DNA of 64,000 nucleotides, taken from positions 460,614 to 524,613 of the forward strand of contig CAYOJK010000001.1 of the NCBI GenBank assembly GCA_964404285.1, read 5' to 3'. Both the position numbers and the translations under genes were made by a program. Position 1 is the stretch's first letter; each line of letters starts with the position of its first letter. A model generated the notes under the pieces. That model made no database searches. It saw only the letters and a program-made list of their open reading frames with translations, and was not told where the DNA came from. This DNA is from JBASEY01 sp964404285. Its GTDB lineage: Bacteria; CSSED10-310. Of this stretch, positions 9,165 to 18,529 are shown one piece after another.

Positions 9165-10577
9165 TTACTGAATTACGACATTGACCCGATATGCGTTGGT
9201 TCCCCGAATAACGACCAAAATAGCTGAATCCTGCTGAACAATAAATGGAATCTGTGAATAAAAATCTTTGGTGTTTTGAATTAAAACATTGTTGATTCGA
9301 GCTATTACATCTCCTTGCTTTATCCCGACTTGGGTGGCGGGAGAACTTGGTCGCACGGAGGTTACAAGAACTCCTTCTGCAACTGCTAAGCGCAACTTTC
9401 GAACATCTTGCGATGTTATATCCCGCATTTGAATTCCGAACAGATCCCATGTCAGCTCTTGAACACGCTCAATAGGAACAGCACGTGCTATCATCGTATC
9501 TTCACGTTCAATTCCTGCTTGAATATATGTAACCTGAACAGTTTCGCCGGGCGCAATACTCCTTAAGGATTTTCTAAAGTCAACCGTTGTACGAACTGGC
9601 ATTCCATTGATCGCAATCACAAGATCACCTGGTTTCAATGCTGTTTTGTTAACAGGGCTATCCGAATAGATATCTGAAACCAAAACACCGTCTATTCGAT
9701 TCAAACCAAGATAATTCGCCAGCGTTTCCGTGATATCTTGAACCAGCATTCCCAGCCATATACGGGGAACATCGCCCCACTCCAGTAACTCATCGATAAT
9801 GCGTTTGGCTTTATCAATCGGTATGGCAAAGCCAATGCCTTCTGCTTCGGCAAAAATCGCTGTATTGATTCCAATAAGCTCACCCAAAATATTCAGCAAA
9901 GGGCCACCTGAATTTCCCGGGTTGATCGATGCATCGGTCTGCAGGAAATTGGTAAATGTGTGAACCTGCCGTGTTTCTTGATCTTGGAAAGTTATAGTGC
10001 GATCTTTTGCCGATAACACACCCGTTGTTACCGTGCTGGCTAAACCATACGGGTTACCTATCGCTATAACTGTCTCACCAATCATCAGGTCGCCTGATGT
10101 TCCGGGCTCAATACAGGGCAGTGGTTCAGTTGCTCCAATTTTAAGCAAAGCAAGATCAAACCTTCTAGACGCTCCCAATAACTCCGCTTCGAATTCGCGG
10201 CCGTCCTTAAGTGTGACTGTAATCTTGGAAGCGGGCAATATCACATGTTCATTGGTTAAAATTACACCATCGGAACTAATCAGTACACCCGACCCCAGAC
10301 TTTGGCGCGTGACATTTCGACGTGGCCTGTACGAGTGATCGAAGTAATCAAATATCCAACCATCTCCAAAAGGATTGAACCCCCGTATCGAAACCACTTT
10401 TTCTGTCGAGATATTCACGACGGCGGCTTCTACTTTTCGCACTGCGCGTACAACCGGCGTTTCACGCTGAATAGTTGAATCCAGTTCTTGTTCTGCTCTA
10501 ATGTTTTGAACAACGAACATAAACACTATCAAGCCGATGATAAAAAGCGTTATCCGATGTAATCTTTGTTTTTTCAT
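9165..10577 (-). CDS. Periplasmic serine protease, HtrA/DegP family
   Basis: Trypsin-like protease and chaperone for damaged envelope proteins. From the ATG at 10577 it has 470 residues: an N-terminal membrane segment or signal (about 9-28), then the protease domain with triad H111 (TNEHV), D141 (RRFDLALL) and S223 (GNSGGPL), then two PDZ domains (about 270-370 and 385-470). I prefer this start because the in-frame codons 24 residues upstream lack membrane-protein character and the hydrophobic anchor begins here. The gene is convergent with the TldE-like gene with 3 bases between them, and lies downstream of groEL but after a strong terminator, so it is likely independently expressed. Confidence 0.92.
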   Translation of the reverse strand: MKKQRLHRITLFIIGLIVFMFVVQNIRAEQELDSTIQRETPVVRAVRKVEAAVVNISTEKVVSIRGFNPFGDGWIFDYFDHSYRPRRNVTRQSLGSGVLISSDGVILTNEHVILPASKITVTLKDGREFEAELLGASRRFDLALLKIGATEPLPCIEPGTSGDLMIGETVIAIGNPYGLASTVTTGVLSAKDRTITFQDQETRQVHTFTNFLQTDASINPGNSGGPLLNILGELIGINTAIFAEAEGIGFAIPIDKAKRIIDELLEWGDVPRIWLGMLVQDITETLANYLGLNRIDGVLVSDIYSDSPVNKTALKPGDLVIAINGMPVRTTVDFRKSLRSIAPGETVQVTYIQAGIEREDTMIARAVPIERVQELTWDLFGIQMRDITSQDVRKLRLAVAEGVLVTSVRPSSPATQVGIKQGDVIARINNVLIQNTKDFYSQIPFIVQQDSAILVVIRGTNAYRVNVVIQ

Positions 10578-10681
10578 ACGATAAACCCCACGATCAAATC
10601 CAGTACTGACTTCCGGATTTAGTGCCTGACACCTCATGAAAAATACCATTTTTTAAGTTTTATTTCCAGACGGCCTAAAAT

Positions 10682-10714
10682 AAAAAAAAGCTCCTGCTTT
10701 TGGCAGCAGGAGCT
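10682..10714 (-). terminator. Rho-independent terminator after groEL
   Basis: On the minus strand a perfect 9-bp stem AGCTCCTGC/GCAGGAGCT closes an 8-base loop and is followed by eight T residues. It lies 26 bases after the groEL stop and should end the groES-groEL transcript before the htrA-like gene. Confidence 0.9.
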
Positions 10715-10742
10715 CAATACAGTTTTCAATCAGAATGACGAC

Positions 10743-12368
10743 TTAGTACATACCGCCCATTCCGCCACCTGGCATTTGAGGCATTTCTTTCTCTTTTTCC
10801 GGAATATCAGTGACAATCGCTTCAGTCGTAATCATCAACCCGGCGACAGATGCGGCGTTCTGTAGAGCTGAACGAACCACTTTTTTCGGGTCAAGAATAC
10901 CGGCTTTAAACATATCGACGTATTCTTCCGTTGCAGCATTGAAACCATCTCGGTCACCCATTTCCAACAGTTTTTGCACAACGATGGAGCCCTCGAGTCC
11001 GGCATTTATGACAATCTGTCGACAAGGTTCTTCCATAGCGCGTTCGATGATTCGTTTGCCGATAACCTGATCACCCTTCAACTCCAATTCGGCCAATTTC
11101 TTAATTGATCGGAGCAGTGCGGTGCCACCGCCGGAAACAACGCCTTCTTCCACTGCTGCGCGAGTGGCGTTCAATGCGTCTTCGACACGAGCTTTCTTTT
11201 CTTTCATTTCAACTTCTGTTGCAGCGCCAACGTATAGAACGGCGACACCACCAACCAGCTTCGCAAGGCGTTCCTGAAGCTTTTCGCGATCATAATCAGA
11301 AGTGCTCTCTTCAATCTGAGCTTTGATCTGACGCACTCGGCCCTGAATGTCTTGCTCACTGCCGTAACCCTCAACAATAGTGGTGTTGTCTTTATCGATA
11401 GTAATACGTTTTGCTCTGCCAAGATCGTTGAGAGTAATGTTTTCAAGCTTGATACCCAAGTCTTCGGAAATTGCACGGCCACCGGTTAAAACAGCGATGT
11501 CTTCGAGCATGGCTTTTCGTCTATCACCGAAGCCGGGAGCTTTTATCGCAGCAACACTCAGAGTGCCGCGAAGTTTATTGACGACCAGCGTTGCAAGAGC
11601 TTCACCTTCGACATCTTCTGCAATGATCAGGAGAGGTTTACCCATTTTGGCGACCTGTTCAAGAATCGGCAACAGGTCTTTCATGCTGCTGATTTTCTTT
11701 TCATAGATCAGAATGAAGACATCATCCAGCGAACATTCCATACGCTCAGGATTCGTCACGAAATAAGGTGACAAATAACCTTTATCAAACTGCATCCCTT
11801 CGACAACTTCGATATAGGTAGTCAACGTTTTCGATTCTTCAACCGTGATAACACCATCTTTACCGACTTTTTCCATCGCTTCGGCTATTTTACCACCGAT
11901 TTCAGGATCATTGTTGGCTGAAATTGCCGCAACAGCCGCAATCTGCTCTTGACTTTCAACTGGAATTGCAATGCTTTCCAAATGCTCAACAACTTTTTCC
12001 ACTGACCGATCGATACCTCGCTTCAGCTCCATCGGGTTGGAACCCGCTGTAACATTTTTTACGCCTTCGCGAAATATGGCTTCCGCCAATACTATCGCTG
12101 TCGTCGTGCCATCACCAGCAACTTCAGATGTCTTGGATGCGACTTCATTGACCATCTGAGCTCCCATGTTTTCAAAAGGATCTTTCAACTCAATGTCTTT
12201 GGCAACCGTCACACCGTCTTTGGTCGATGTTGGAGCGCCGAATTTTTTGTCAAGAACGACATTTCGGCCTTTAGGGCCAAGTGTCACTTTAACTGCCCGA
12301 GCCAGTTGGGTGACTCCGGACAGAACAGCAGCACGCGCATCTTCTGCATATTTAATTTGCTTTGCCAT
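10743..12368 (-). CDS. groEL: Chaperonin GroEL
   Basis: The 60-kDa chaperonin subunit that folds proteins in an ATP-driven double ring with GroES. The 541-residue sequence is standard over its whole length, with the nucleotide loop GDGTTTA, the VTLGPKGRNV segment, and a Gly-Met-rich tail ending GGMY. AAGGAGATATACG precedes the ATG. It is the second gene of the groES-groEL operon, 50 bases after groES, controlled by the CIRCE site at 12771-12797 and ended by the terminator at 10682-10714. Nothing is missing from the active regions. Confidence 0.98.
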   Translation of the reverse strand: MAKQIKYAEDARAAVLSGVTQLARAVKVTLGPKGRNVVLDKKFGAPTSTKDGVTVAKDIELKDPFENMGAQMVNEVASKTSEVAGDGTTTAIVLAEAIFREGVKNVTAGSNPMELKRGIDRSVEKVVEHLESIAIPVESQEQIAAVAAISANNDPEIGGKIAEAMEKVGKDGVITVEESKTLTTYIEVVEGMQFDKGYLSPYFVTNPERMECSLDDVFILIYEKKISSMKDLLPILEQVAKMGKPLLIIAEDVEGEALATLVVNKLRGTLSVAAIKAPGFGDRRKAMLEDIAVLTGGRAISEDLGIKLENITLNDLGRAKRITIDKDNTTIVEGYGSEQDIQGRVRQIKAQIEESTSDYDREKLQERLAKLVGGVAVLYVGAATEVEMKEKKARVEDALNATRAAVEEGVVSGGGTALLRSIKKLAELELKGDQVIGKRIIERAMEEPCRQIVINAGLEGSIVVQKLLEMGDRDGFNAATEEYVDMFKAGILDPKKVVRSALQNAASVAGLMITTEAIVTDIPEKEKEMPQMPGGGMGGMY

Positions 12369-12418
12369 CGTATATCTCCTTATTTATAAAATGTTTTGTT
12401 TACTCTGAAGACGTTAAA

Positions 12419-12715
12419 TTATTCCAGAACTCCAAGAATATCGTCTTCTCGCATAATCAGATATTCTACACCGTCAATTTTTACTTCTGAACCCGCGTAT
12501 TTTCCAAAAAGAACGCGATCACCTTCTTTGAGATCTGGTTTCATGCGTTTGCCATCATCATCACGTTTGCCCGGGCCCACAGCAATAATTTTGCCTTCCT
12601 GAGGTTTTTCCTTGGCTGTATCCGGAATAATAATTCCGCCCGCTGACTTCTGCTCTTCCGAATCCAAACGCTTAACGATTACTCGATCATTTAATGGTCT
12701 AATCTTGATACTCAT
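12419..12715 (-). CDS. groES: Co-chaperonin GroES
   Basis: 98-residue lid of the GroEL chamber. The typical start (IRPLNDRVIVKR), the mobile loop region (KSAGGIIIPDTAKEKPQ) and the C-terminal strand (YLIMREDDILGVLE) are all present. TAAGGAGG lies 5 bases before the ATG. First gene of the operon and directly downstream of the CIRCE operator. Confidence 0.98.
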   Translation of the reverse strand: MSIKIRPLNDRVIVKRLDSEEQKSAGGIIIPDTAKEKPQEGKIIAVGPGKRDDDGKRMKPDLKEGDRVLFGKYAGSEVKIDGVEYLIMREDDILGVLE

Positions 12716-12770
12716 CGTAATCCTCCTTACGAAATAGGTTTTTGTTCAAAGGATGCACCCATCCAAATTG

Positions 12771-12797
12771 TTAGCACTCAACTGGTGCGAGTGCTAA
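12771..12797 (-). promoter_or_regulatory. CIRCE operator (HrcA binding site)
   Basis: Perfect inverted repeat TTAGCACTC-N9-GAGTGCTAA, the classical CIRCE sequence, 55 bases upstream of the groES start. HrcA binds it and represses chaperonin genes until heat or unfolded protein inactivates the repressor. No hrcA lies in the window. Confidence 0.97.
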
Positions 12798-12825
12798 TAC
12801 TAAATAGTCTATACCACCTATGCAA
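12797..12825 (-). promoter_or_regulatory. Vegetative-type promoter of groES-groEL
   Basis: On the minus strand TTGCAT (12825-12820) and TAGTAT (12802-12797) are 17 bases apart, a sigma-70-like arrangement. The -10 box abuts the CIRCE palindrome, so HrcA bound there would block polymerase. Confidence 0.7.
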
Positions 12826-12842
12826 CCCTGAATATTACTAAT

Positions 12843-12874
12843 ATTTCTGAAAAATCCCAATTAATTTCAGAAAT
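12843..12874. repeat. AT-rich inverted repeat upstream of groES
   Basis: A perfect 10-bp inverted repeat (ATTTCTGAAA, 12-base spacer, TTTCAGAAAT) sits in a very AT-rich stretch (about 12830-12950) between the CNNM-like gene and the groES promoter. It may be a weak terminator for the CNNM genes or only part of an AT-rich upstream element; no T-tract follows it. Confidence 0.4.
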
Positions 12875-12986
12875 TTTGAAAAATTATTACTAATATCTAA
12901 CAATTTCTAATATTTACTGTTAAATATTATTGATTTTGAATTCGACAACCATTTCTTTATCCCAAATCATCAATCAGTTTCGCATT

Positions 12987-14216
12987 TCAATCAAGGGAAT
13001 TTATATACACGATCAGCTTCCCCAATCTTTTTGGAGTGGCATCCAACACCACAAACCGCATGTCGTCAAACTCAACAGTTTGGCCTGCCTGAGGAATTTT
13101 TTGCGTTCTTTGATTGATAAAACCGGCTAATGTTTGATAGTCCCCTGAAGGTAGAACCGGCGTGACTATTTCGTTGAAATCTTTTATTGAGATTCGGCTA
13201 TCGACGATATAGACCCCTTTTCGAAGCCTATAAGCCAGAGATGTCTCCTTATCATACTCATCGACGATGTCTCCTGTTATTTCCTCTATCATGTCCTCCA
13301 TCGTGATTATTCCTGAGGCCATACCGTATTCATCGATCACAATGGCAATCTCATGCTTTTTATACGCTGCTTCCAACAAATGAATCATAATGGTTTGCTC
13401 AGGAACAAAAAATGGTTTTTGGATGTAAAGCGTGACAGGATCCCTCAAAGAAGACGCTTTTAACAGGTCAATAGCGGTCACGATGCCTATAATATTATCA
13501 TAGTTGTCATGGTAAACGGGCAGTCTGGACACACCATGTTTTCGAACATCATACAGCGCATCTTGAACAGTGGCTGTATCCGGCATCATGATGACTTCAC
13601 CGATAGGAACCATTGCTTTGATCACGCGTCGATCTTTCATTTCCAAGAGTCGCCCCAACATCATCCGTTCTTCTTGGGAGACTTGATGAACTCCAGCTCC
13701 GGTTTTCACCAGGACTTGAATATCTTTTCGTGTCAGATGATGGGGCTGTTTTTTTCGGTGTCGAGTAATCAGGTGTGGCAATGATATGGCCATTACAGCA
13801 AAGGGGTACAGAATCCATGTGGTTACTTGTATCAGCCGGTGCGTATAAAGGAGAAGGCGGTTGCTGTGAGCGAGAAACAACATTTTGGGTAAAAACTCCC
13901 CCCAAATGAGTATCATCGGCGTGATGATCACCACAGCTATTAACGGCGCTTGTGAGCCCAATGTTTTACTAAAGTATGCCGTCGCCATGGCGCTCAATGT
14001 GACATTCGTAATATTGTTGGCGATTAGCAGAGAAGCCAAGATCAAATCTTTGCGTTCCAACAGTTTTATAAGTCCTGCCGCTTTTTTCGACCCGGCTTTG
14101 GCCAGGCGTCGCAAATCCAACACATCGACGGCAAGAATCCCGCTTTCTATCCCGGAGAAAAAGAAAGATCCTATCAGCCCAAGCGTAATTATAATAAGAA
14201 AGCGCTTGCCGGTCAT
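12987..14216 (-). CDS. CNNM/CorC (hemolysin C-like) membrane protein, DUF21-CBS type, copy 2
   Basis: 409 residues: a DUF21/CNNM transmembrane domain (about 1-150; FSGIESGILAVDVLDLRRLA is the usual opening), two CBS domains (about 195-315) and a CorC_HlyC domain at the C-terminus. Proteins of this family are linked to magnesium or cobalt efflux, with the CBS pair sensing ATP-Mg. Its ATG overlaps the stop of the upstream paralog in an ATGA junction, so both are cotranslated. The two copies differ in sequence throughout, so the duplication is old; a heteromeric pair is possible. Confidence 0.88.
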   Translation of the reverse strand: MTGKRFLIIITLGLIGSFFFSGIESGILAVDVLDLRRLAKAGSKKAAGLIKLLERKDLILASLLIANNITNVTLSAMATAYFSKTLGSQAPLIAVVIITPMILIWGEFLPKMLFLAHSNRLLLYTHRLIQVTTWILYPFAVMAISLPHLITRHRKKQPHHLTRKDIQVLVKTGAGVHQVSQEERMMLGRLLEMKDRRVIKAMVPIGEVIMMPDTATVQDALYDVRKHGVSRLPVYHDNYDNIIGIVTAIDLLKASSLRDPVTLYIQKPFFVPEQTIMIHLLEAAYKKHEIAIVIDEYGMASGIITMEDMIEEITGDIVDEYDKETSLAYRLRKGVYIVDSRISIKDFNEIVTPVLPSGDYQTLAGFINQRTQKIPQAGQTVEFDDMRFVVLDATPKRLGKLIVYINSLD

Positions 14217-15502
14217 GGGCTGTCATCTTCCTTGAGGGAAATATTTTCTGTTCTATTATTTTCCGATTGTATGGGATCTAGAAACACATTTAGGATTCTT
14301 TGGGGCACCGTTTGGCCGATCGTGACTTTCCACTGTTTGTTTGGGTCGTTTTCAGGCAAAATCATGGTTTGCCCCGAATCTGGAACGTGACCAAAATAAT
14401 CTATTAAAAACCCATTTAGAGTTCTGAATTGGACGTTCTCACTGCATATACCGATCAGACCGCATAAACTTGACCAGGCAATTCGGGTATCAACCAACAG
14501 ACCTCCCTGGTCGGTTTTCTTCAAAATCCATCTATCACCGGCTTTTTGTTCTGTTGACCCAAATATAGCGAACAACAGATCATCGTGTGTCACCATACCG
14601 GCTGTGCCGCCGTATTCATCGAGTACGATAGCAAGATGGCGTTTTTTTTCGGTAAATTCTCTTGATAATTGTTTTAAATTTATATGGCTTGGCACAAAAA
14701 TCGGCGATTGTGACAATTGTTTGGGTGAACGTTTCAGTACAGGATTCAGTTTTCCGCCCAACAAGTCCAGGGCATAAATGATACCGGTGATATTATCGAT
14801 GGAGACGCTATAGAGAGGAATTCGCTTGTAACCATGTTTCAAAACAGCTTCTACAGCTTGATCAAATGTGATGGTATCAGGAAGAGCAACCATTTCGGTT
14901 CGAGGAACCATAACATCAGAAACCGTCATGGTATTCATCTTCATGATGCGAGTCATGAACTGGTTTTCAGCTTGTGTAAGGACTCCTGCTTGAAAGCCAT
15001 CTTCAACCAGGGTAAAAAAATCGGTTTTACTTGGACGGGTATTTAAGAGACGAAATTTTTGAGCGTATTTAACGGAGATTTTGTCAATCAACAATCTGAT
15101 CGGCCAAGCTATCCAGGTCAAGATTTTGATCGGACGCGCAACGAGAAGCCCGATTTTTTCCGGTATCAAAAGCGCTATTGTCTTAGGTGTTATTTCGCCA
15201 AAAATCAAAATGACGAAAGTCATGATTCCGATTGCCGCGGCAAGGGCATGGTGAGACAGTTTTTTTTCTATCCAGTGTTCGAAAATCGCGCTTGAAGCAA
15301 CATTGACGATGGTATTCCCGATTAAAATCGTCATCAACAAGGCGCCGGGATGGTCCATTACCTCTGCAAGCGCTTTCCCTGCCGAGCCACCCTTGTGTCG
15401 AAGATGATCGATTCGCCACCAACGTATGCTGAACAAAGCCGATTCGGTTCCTGAAAAAAAACCGGAAAGAAAAAGCAATGCCAGGATTATGGTAAGATCC
15501 AT
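14213..15502 (-). CDS. CNNM/CorC (hemolysin C-like) membrane protein, DUF21-CBS type, copy 1
   Basis: About 429 residues from the ATG at 15502. DUF21 transmembrane domain (FLSGFFSGTESALFSIRWWR opening), CBS pair with the usual VMVPRTEMVALP and 'VLDEYGGTAGMVTHDDL' segments, and a CorC_HlyC tail. I chose this ATG because the first membrane helix starts directly after it; a TTG 12 codons upstream is possible. Likely role is divalent cation homeostasis at the inner membrane. First gene of the two-gene unit; its divergent neighbour is a GT2 glycosyltransferase gene starting 122 bases away. Confidence 0.87.
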   Translation of the reverse strand: MDLTIILALLFLSGFFSGTESALFSIRWWRIDHLRHKGGSAGKALAEVMDHPGALLMTILIGNTIVNVASSAIFEHWIEKKLSHHALAAAIGIMTFVILIFGEITPKTIALLIPEKIGLLVARPIKILTWIAWPIRLLIDKISVKYAQKFRLLNTRPSKTDFFTLVEDGFQAGVLTQAENQFMTRIMKMNTMTVSDVMVPRTEMVALPDTITFDQAVEAVLKHGYKRIPLYSVSIDNITGIIYALDLLGGKLNPVLKRSPKQLSQSPIFVPSHINLKQLSREFTEKKRHLAIVLDEYGGTAGMVTHDDLLFAIFGSTEQKAGDRWILKKTDQGGLLVDTRIAWSSLCGLIGICSENVQFRTLNGFLIDYFGHVPDSGQTMILPENDPNKQWKVTIGQTVPQRILNVFLDPIQSENNRTENISLKEDDSP

Positions 15503-15623
15503 GTTGAGTAATTTTATTATGGAATATACTATTTGCAAGAGGTTTGCCGGATATAAGTATCTTGATGTAAGATCACGTCGGTATTTGAGATTCCGGATAG
15601 TTTGTTTTTAACGGGAGTCTGCA

Positions 15624-16628
15624 ATGAACGGGACAGATCCATTGATCGCGAAACCTTCTTATAACAACAAAAATGATACGCTAGATGTGTCAATTGTCAT
15701 ACCTTTTTATAATGAAGAAGAAAACGTTCGAAACCTGGTGGAAGCCATAGTGACCGTTATGGCTCGGCATTCTTGGAAATATGAGATTATCGCGGTCGAT
15801 GACGGCAGCACGGATGGAACGTGGGGTGTGATGGCACAATTGGCGGAAAACCATCCATTTTTCCGACCAATACTGTTACGAAAAAACTTTGGTCAAACGC
15901 CAGCGCTGGCAGCAGGACTGGATCGGGCTCTGGGAGAACGAATTATAACTATGGACGGCGATTATCAAAATGATCCGGAAGATATCCCGCTGCTGATGGA
16001 AAAACTGGAGGAGGGGTATGATATGGTCAGCGGTTGGCGGAAAGATCGAAAAGATGCTTACCTGACTCGCCGATTTCCTTCGCTTTTGGCAAACCGCTTG
16101 ATTCAAAAAGTCACGCGAGTATCTGTGTCCGACCTGGGTTGCAGCCTAAAAATCTATCGTCGTGAAATCATCAAAGATATTCAATTATATGGCGAATTAC
16201 ATCGTTTTATACCGGTCTTGGCAAAGTGGGCAGGCGCTCGCATCGGCGAGGTTCCTGTTCGGCATCATCCTCGTCAATACGGGAAAAGCAAATACGGGTT
16301 AGCCCGAACCATTCGAGTCATCTTAGATTTGATCACCGTCACTTTTTTGATGAATTATGCAACCACACCATTGCGTATTTTTGGTGGTGTTGGTTTTTGG
16401 TCAATTTTGTTCGGCTTCATCTCCGGCATAACAGCAATTGTTATGCGCCTGATCGGAATACAGAATCTGAATCGTAATCCACTGCTTTTAATTGCTGTCG
16501 GCGCCGTCATTGTCGGCATACAATTCATCCTGATGGGGTTATTGGGGGAAATCAATATCCGGACCTATTACGAAAGCCAGTCAAAACCTATTTATTTGAT
16601 TAGGGAGACGCGTAATTTTGAATCATGA
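15624..16628 (+). CDS. Polyprenyl-phosphate glycosyltransferase, GT2 (GtrB/ArnC/DPM1-like)
   Basis: 334 residues. The GT-A domain has VDDGSTDGT (D59, D60) and the DxD-type metal site ITMDGDYQNDPED (D111, D113); after about residue 235 two transmembrane helices anchor it. Enzymes of this kind load a sugar from a nucleotide donor onto undecaprenyl or dolichyl phosphate on the cytoplasmic face; GT-C enzymes then use the lipid sugar outside. GGGAG lies 7 bases before the ATG. The neighbouring GT-C-like gene at 16618 overlaps its stop, which fits a donor-maker and user pair. Confidence 0.9.
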   Translation: MNGTDPLIAKPSYNNKNDTLDVSIVIPFYNEEENVRNLVEAIVTVMARHSWKYEIIAVDDGSTDGTWGVMAQLAENHPFFRPILLRKNFGQTPALAAGLDRALGERIITMDGDYQNDPEDIPLLMEKLEEGYDMVSGWRKDRKDAYLTRRFPSLLANRLIQKVTRVSVSDLGCSLKIYRREIIKDIQLYGELHRFIPVLAKWAGARIGEVPVRHHPRQYGKSKYGLARTIRVILDLITVTFLMNYATTPLRIFGGVGFWSILFGFISGITAIVMRLIGIQNLNRNPLLLIAVGAVIVGIQFILMGLLGEINIRTYYESQSKPIYLIRETRNFES

Positions 16629-18450
16629 TTTCAAAAATCTTCCTAGACAGAAATGGTGGATTGTACTGCTTTTCGTTCCGCTGCTCGCCGGTGTCCTGCA
16701 TGTGCACCTTCCATCTTTATGGGGTGGTTTTATAGGTGATTCAGCCGTCTATTATGCAATGGCAGACAGTTTGGCTAATGATTATGACCTCCGCTATACC
16801 AAAACTGATCTTCAACGCATAACAGCCGAATGGCCTCAAGGTCCACAAGGTGTTTTACTGGTTGCGAACAGAGATGACCCATCGAATATATACTATGCCA
16901 AACCTTATTTATATTCCTTGATTGGGGCTCCTTTTGTGCGCTTTCTCAAATCGAATGGCCTTCTTCTGTTAAATGCCCTGTGTTTTATCTCTCTTGTTCT
17001 TTTCAGCCTGGCAGCTTTTCCTAATCAAAAGCGATCCAATCAGTTCGAAATCATACTTTGGAGTCTTGTTTTCTGGGGTTTGAGCGTGGTTCCAGCCTAT
17101 GTTTTCTCCCTAACCCCAGACCTCTTCAACGGCGCTTTACTCATGGCTGGACTGATCCCTTGGGTACGCCACTCAAACAGTCAAAAACCCGTATTTTTAT
17201 TGTTTTTTTCTATTTTTATTCTAAGTGTGGCCGCAATAGCCAGGCCTCCCAACGCTCTTTTTCTTCTGCTACCCTTTTGGAGTCTGGCATTTGGACATCT
17301 CGATCCCCCAAAATCCCACTCAACCAATAATAAAAAAACACCGCTTCGGCGCCGCATCTCACTTCTTTTTTTCGGTTTATGCATCATGGGAACAAGTTTG
17401 ATGGCGTTATTCTTTTTGTCACAGATTATTGCCGGGCAGGGATTTGCCTACAGCGGTTTTCGGAAACGAATTGTCGGCCATTTTCCGTTTGAAGCGCCCG
17501 ATATCACTTTTCTTAACACCGGCGATGTCATATCGACGGAGACTACCCGTTTTATTTTTAACCTGGATACGGTTATCTACAATCTCTATTATTTTTTTAT
17601 CGGCCGATTTGCAGGCCTTATACCTCATTTTTTCCCCACTGCAGTAACTCTAGGGCTGGCGCTATACTCATTGGTTGAAGATTCATCGGCCCAAGCTGAT
17701 ACCCACACACCACGTCTTCCGCTCTGGCTTGTGCTGATTGGTCTTTTTTTCTTTCACGTTGTCTATATACCAGCCAATTGGCATGGTGGTAGTTGTGCCG
17801 TTGGTAATCGTTACCTGATTTCTTGGCTTCCCGGTTTTTTCCTGTTGTTAAAAAAACCGCCGAATTTAAAAGTTATTTTTGGTGCCGCATGCGTAACTGC
17901 GTTGTTATCCGGCTTAATAGCAATAAGTCCAGCAACGGCTTTTGCCGGATATCGCGATCTACCCAAACGTCCATTAATGAAATTGTTCCCTATGGAAATG
18001 ACCCTGTTGGAATCATGGCCTGTAGATGATCTGGGCCATCGTCGAATCGATTTTGGGTCATTTTTTCTTTATTATTCCGACGATAATTTTTTTGAAAAAG
18101 AAATCGATAGCTTCTGGGTCAAAGGCAAAAGCCGCACTGATTTTGCTATGCGGTGCTGGACTCCAGCTGAAACCATTACGTTACTTATCCGCAATGGTGC
18201 AAAGCCGGCAAAAATTTCTGCTCGTGTAGGCAGCTATAGGTTTTCGGAGCGTCTGGAAAGTAACGAAACAATTAAACGTATTGTTCGGCCTGGCAGACCG
18301 GTTAAAACTTACAATTTCGAGGGTGGAGTGTCGTATTGTTATCCTGTTGAAATATCAGTAAATAATGGATTTATTCCTCGATTTGTCGATCCGGAAAGCG
18401 CTGATCACCGATTTCTAGGCTGTTTCGTTACTTTGGAAACTAATCCTTGA
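16618..18450 (+). CDS. Polytopic membrane protein, probable GT-C glycosyltransferase
   Basis: 610 residues with about ten hydrophobic helices. After the first helix comes a short periplasmic segment with GDSAVYYAMADSL, in the place where GT-C enzymes (GT39/GT83-like) hold their catalytic acidic residue. The C-terminal 150 residues look like an outer beta domain. The start is a TTG that overlaps the stop of the GT2 gene; GGGAG lies about 11 bases upstream and the only nearby ATG is out of frame. Placed after a polyprenyl-phosphate glycosyltransferase, it probably transfers the lipid-linked sugar to a surface glycan or protein. The acceptor is unknown. Confidence 0.65.
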   Translation: MNHDFKNLPRQKWWIVLLFVPLLAGVLHVHLPSLWGGFIGDSAVYYAMADSLANDYDLRYTKTDLQRITAEWPQGPQGVLLVANRDDPSNIYYAKPYLYSLIGAPFVRFLKSNGLLLLNALCFISLVLFSLAAFPNQKRSNQFEIILWSLVFWGLSVVPAYVFSLTPDLFNGALLMAGLIPWVRHSNSQKPVFLLFFSIFILSVAAIARPPNALFLLLPFWSLAFGHLDPPKSHSTNNKKTPLRRRISLLFFGLCIMGTSLMALFFLSQIIAGQGFAYSGFRKRIVGHFPFEAPDITFLNTGDVISTETTRFIFNLDTVIYNLYYFFIGRFAGLIPHFFPTAVTLGLALYSLVEDSSAQADTHTPRLPLWLVLIGLFFFHVVYIPANWHGGSCAVGNRYLISWLPGFFLLLKKPPNLKVIFGAACVTALLSGLIAISPATAFAGYRDLPKRPLMKLFPMEMTLLESWPVDDLGHRRIDFGSFFLYYSDDNFFEKEIDSFWVKGKSRTDFAMRCWTPAETITLLIRNGAKPAKISARVGSYRFSERLESNETIKRIVRPGRPVKTYNFEGGVSYCYPVEISVNNGFIPRFVDPESADHRFLGCFVTLETNP

Positions 18451-18529
18451 CAATCCGGCAGCTCTAAGCAGTATGATACAATTCCTTTCAGAAGCCACTT
18501 TCGGATTCTGATTTTACATAGGAGGTTAT

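Noticed and set aside
10577..10649. Longer N-terminus for the HtrA-like protein
   Set aside because: The additional residues precede a normal signal-anchor and look unlike an N-terminus; the ATG at 10577 fits better.
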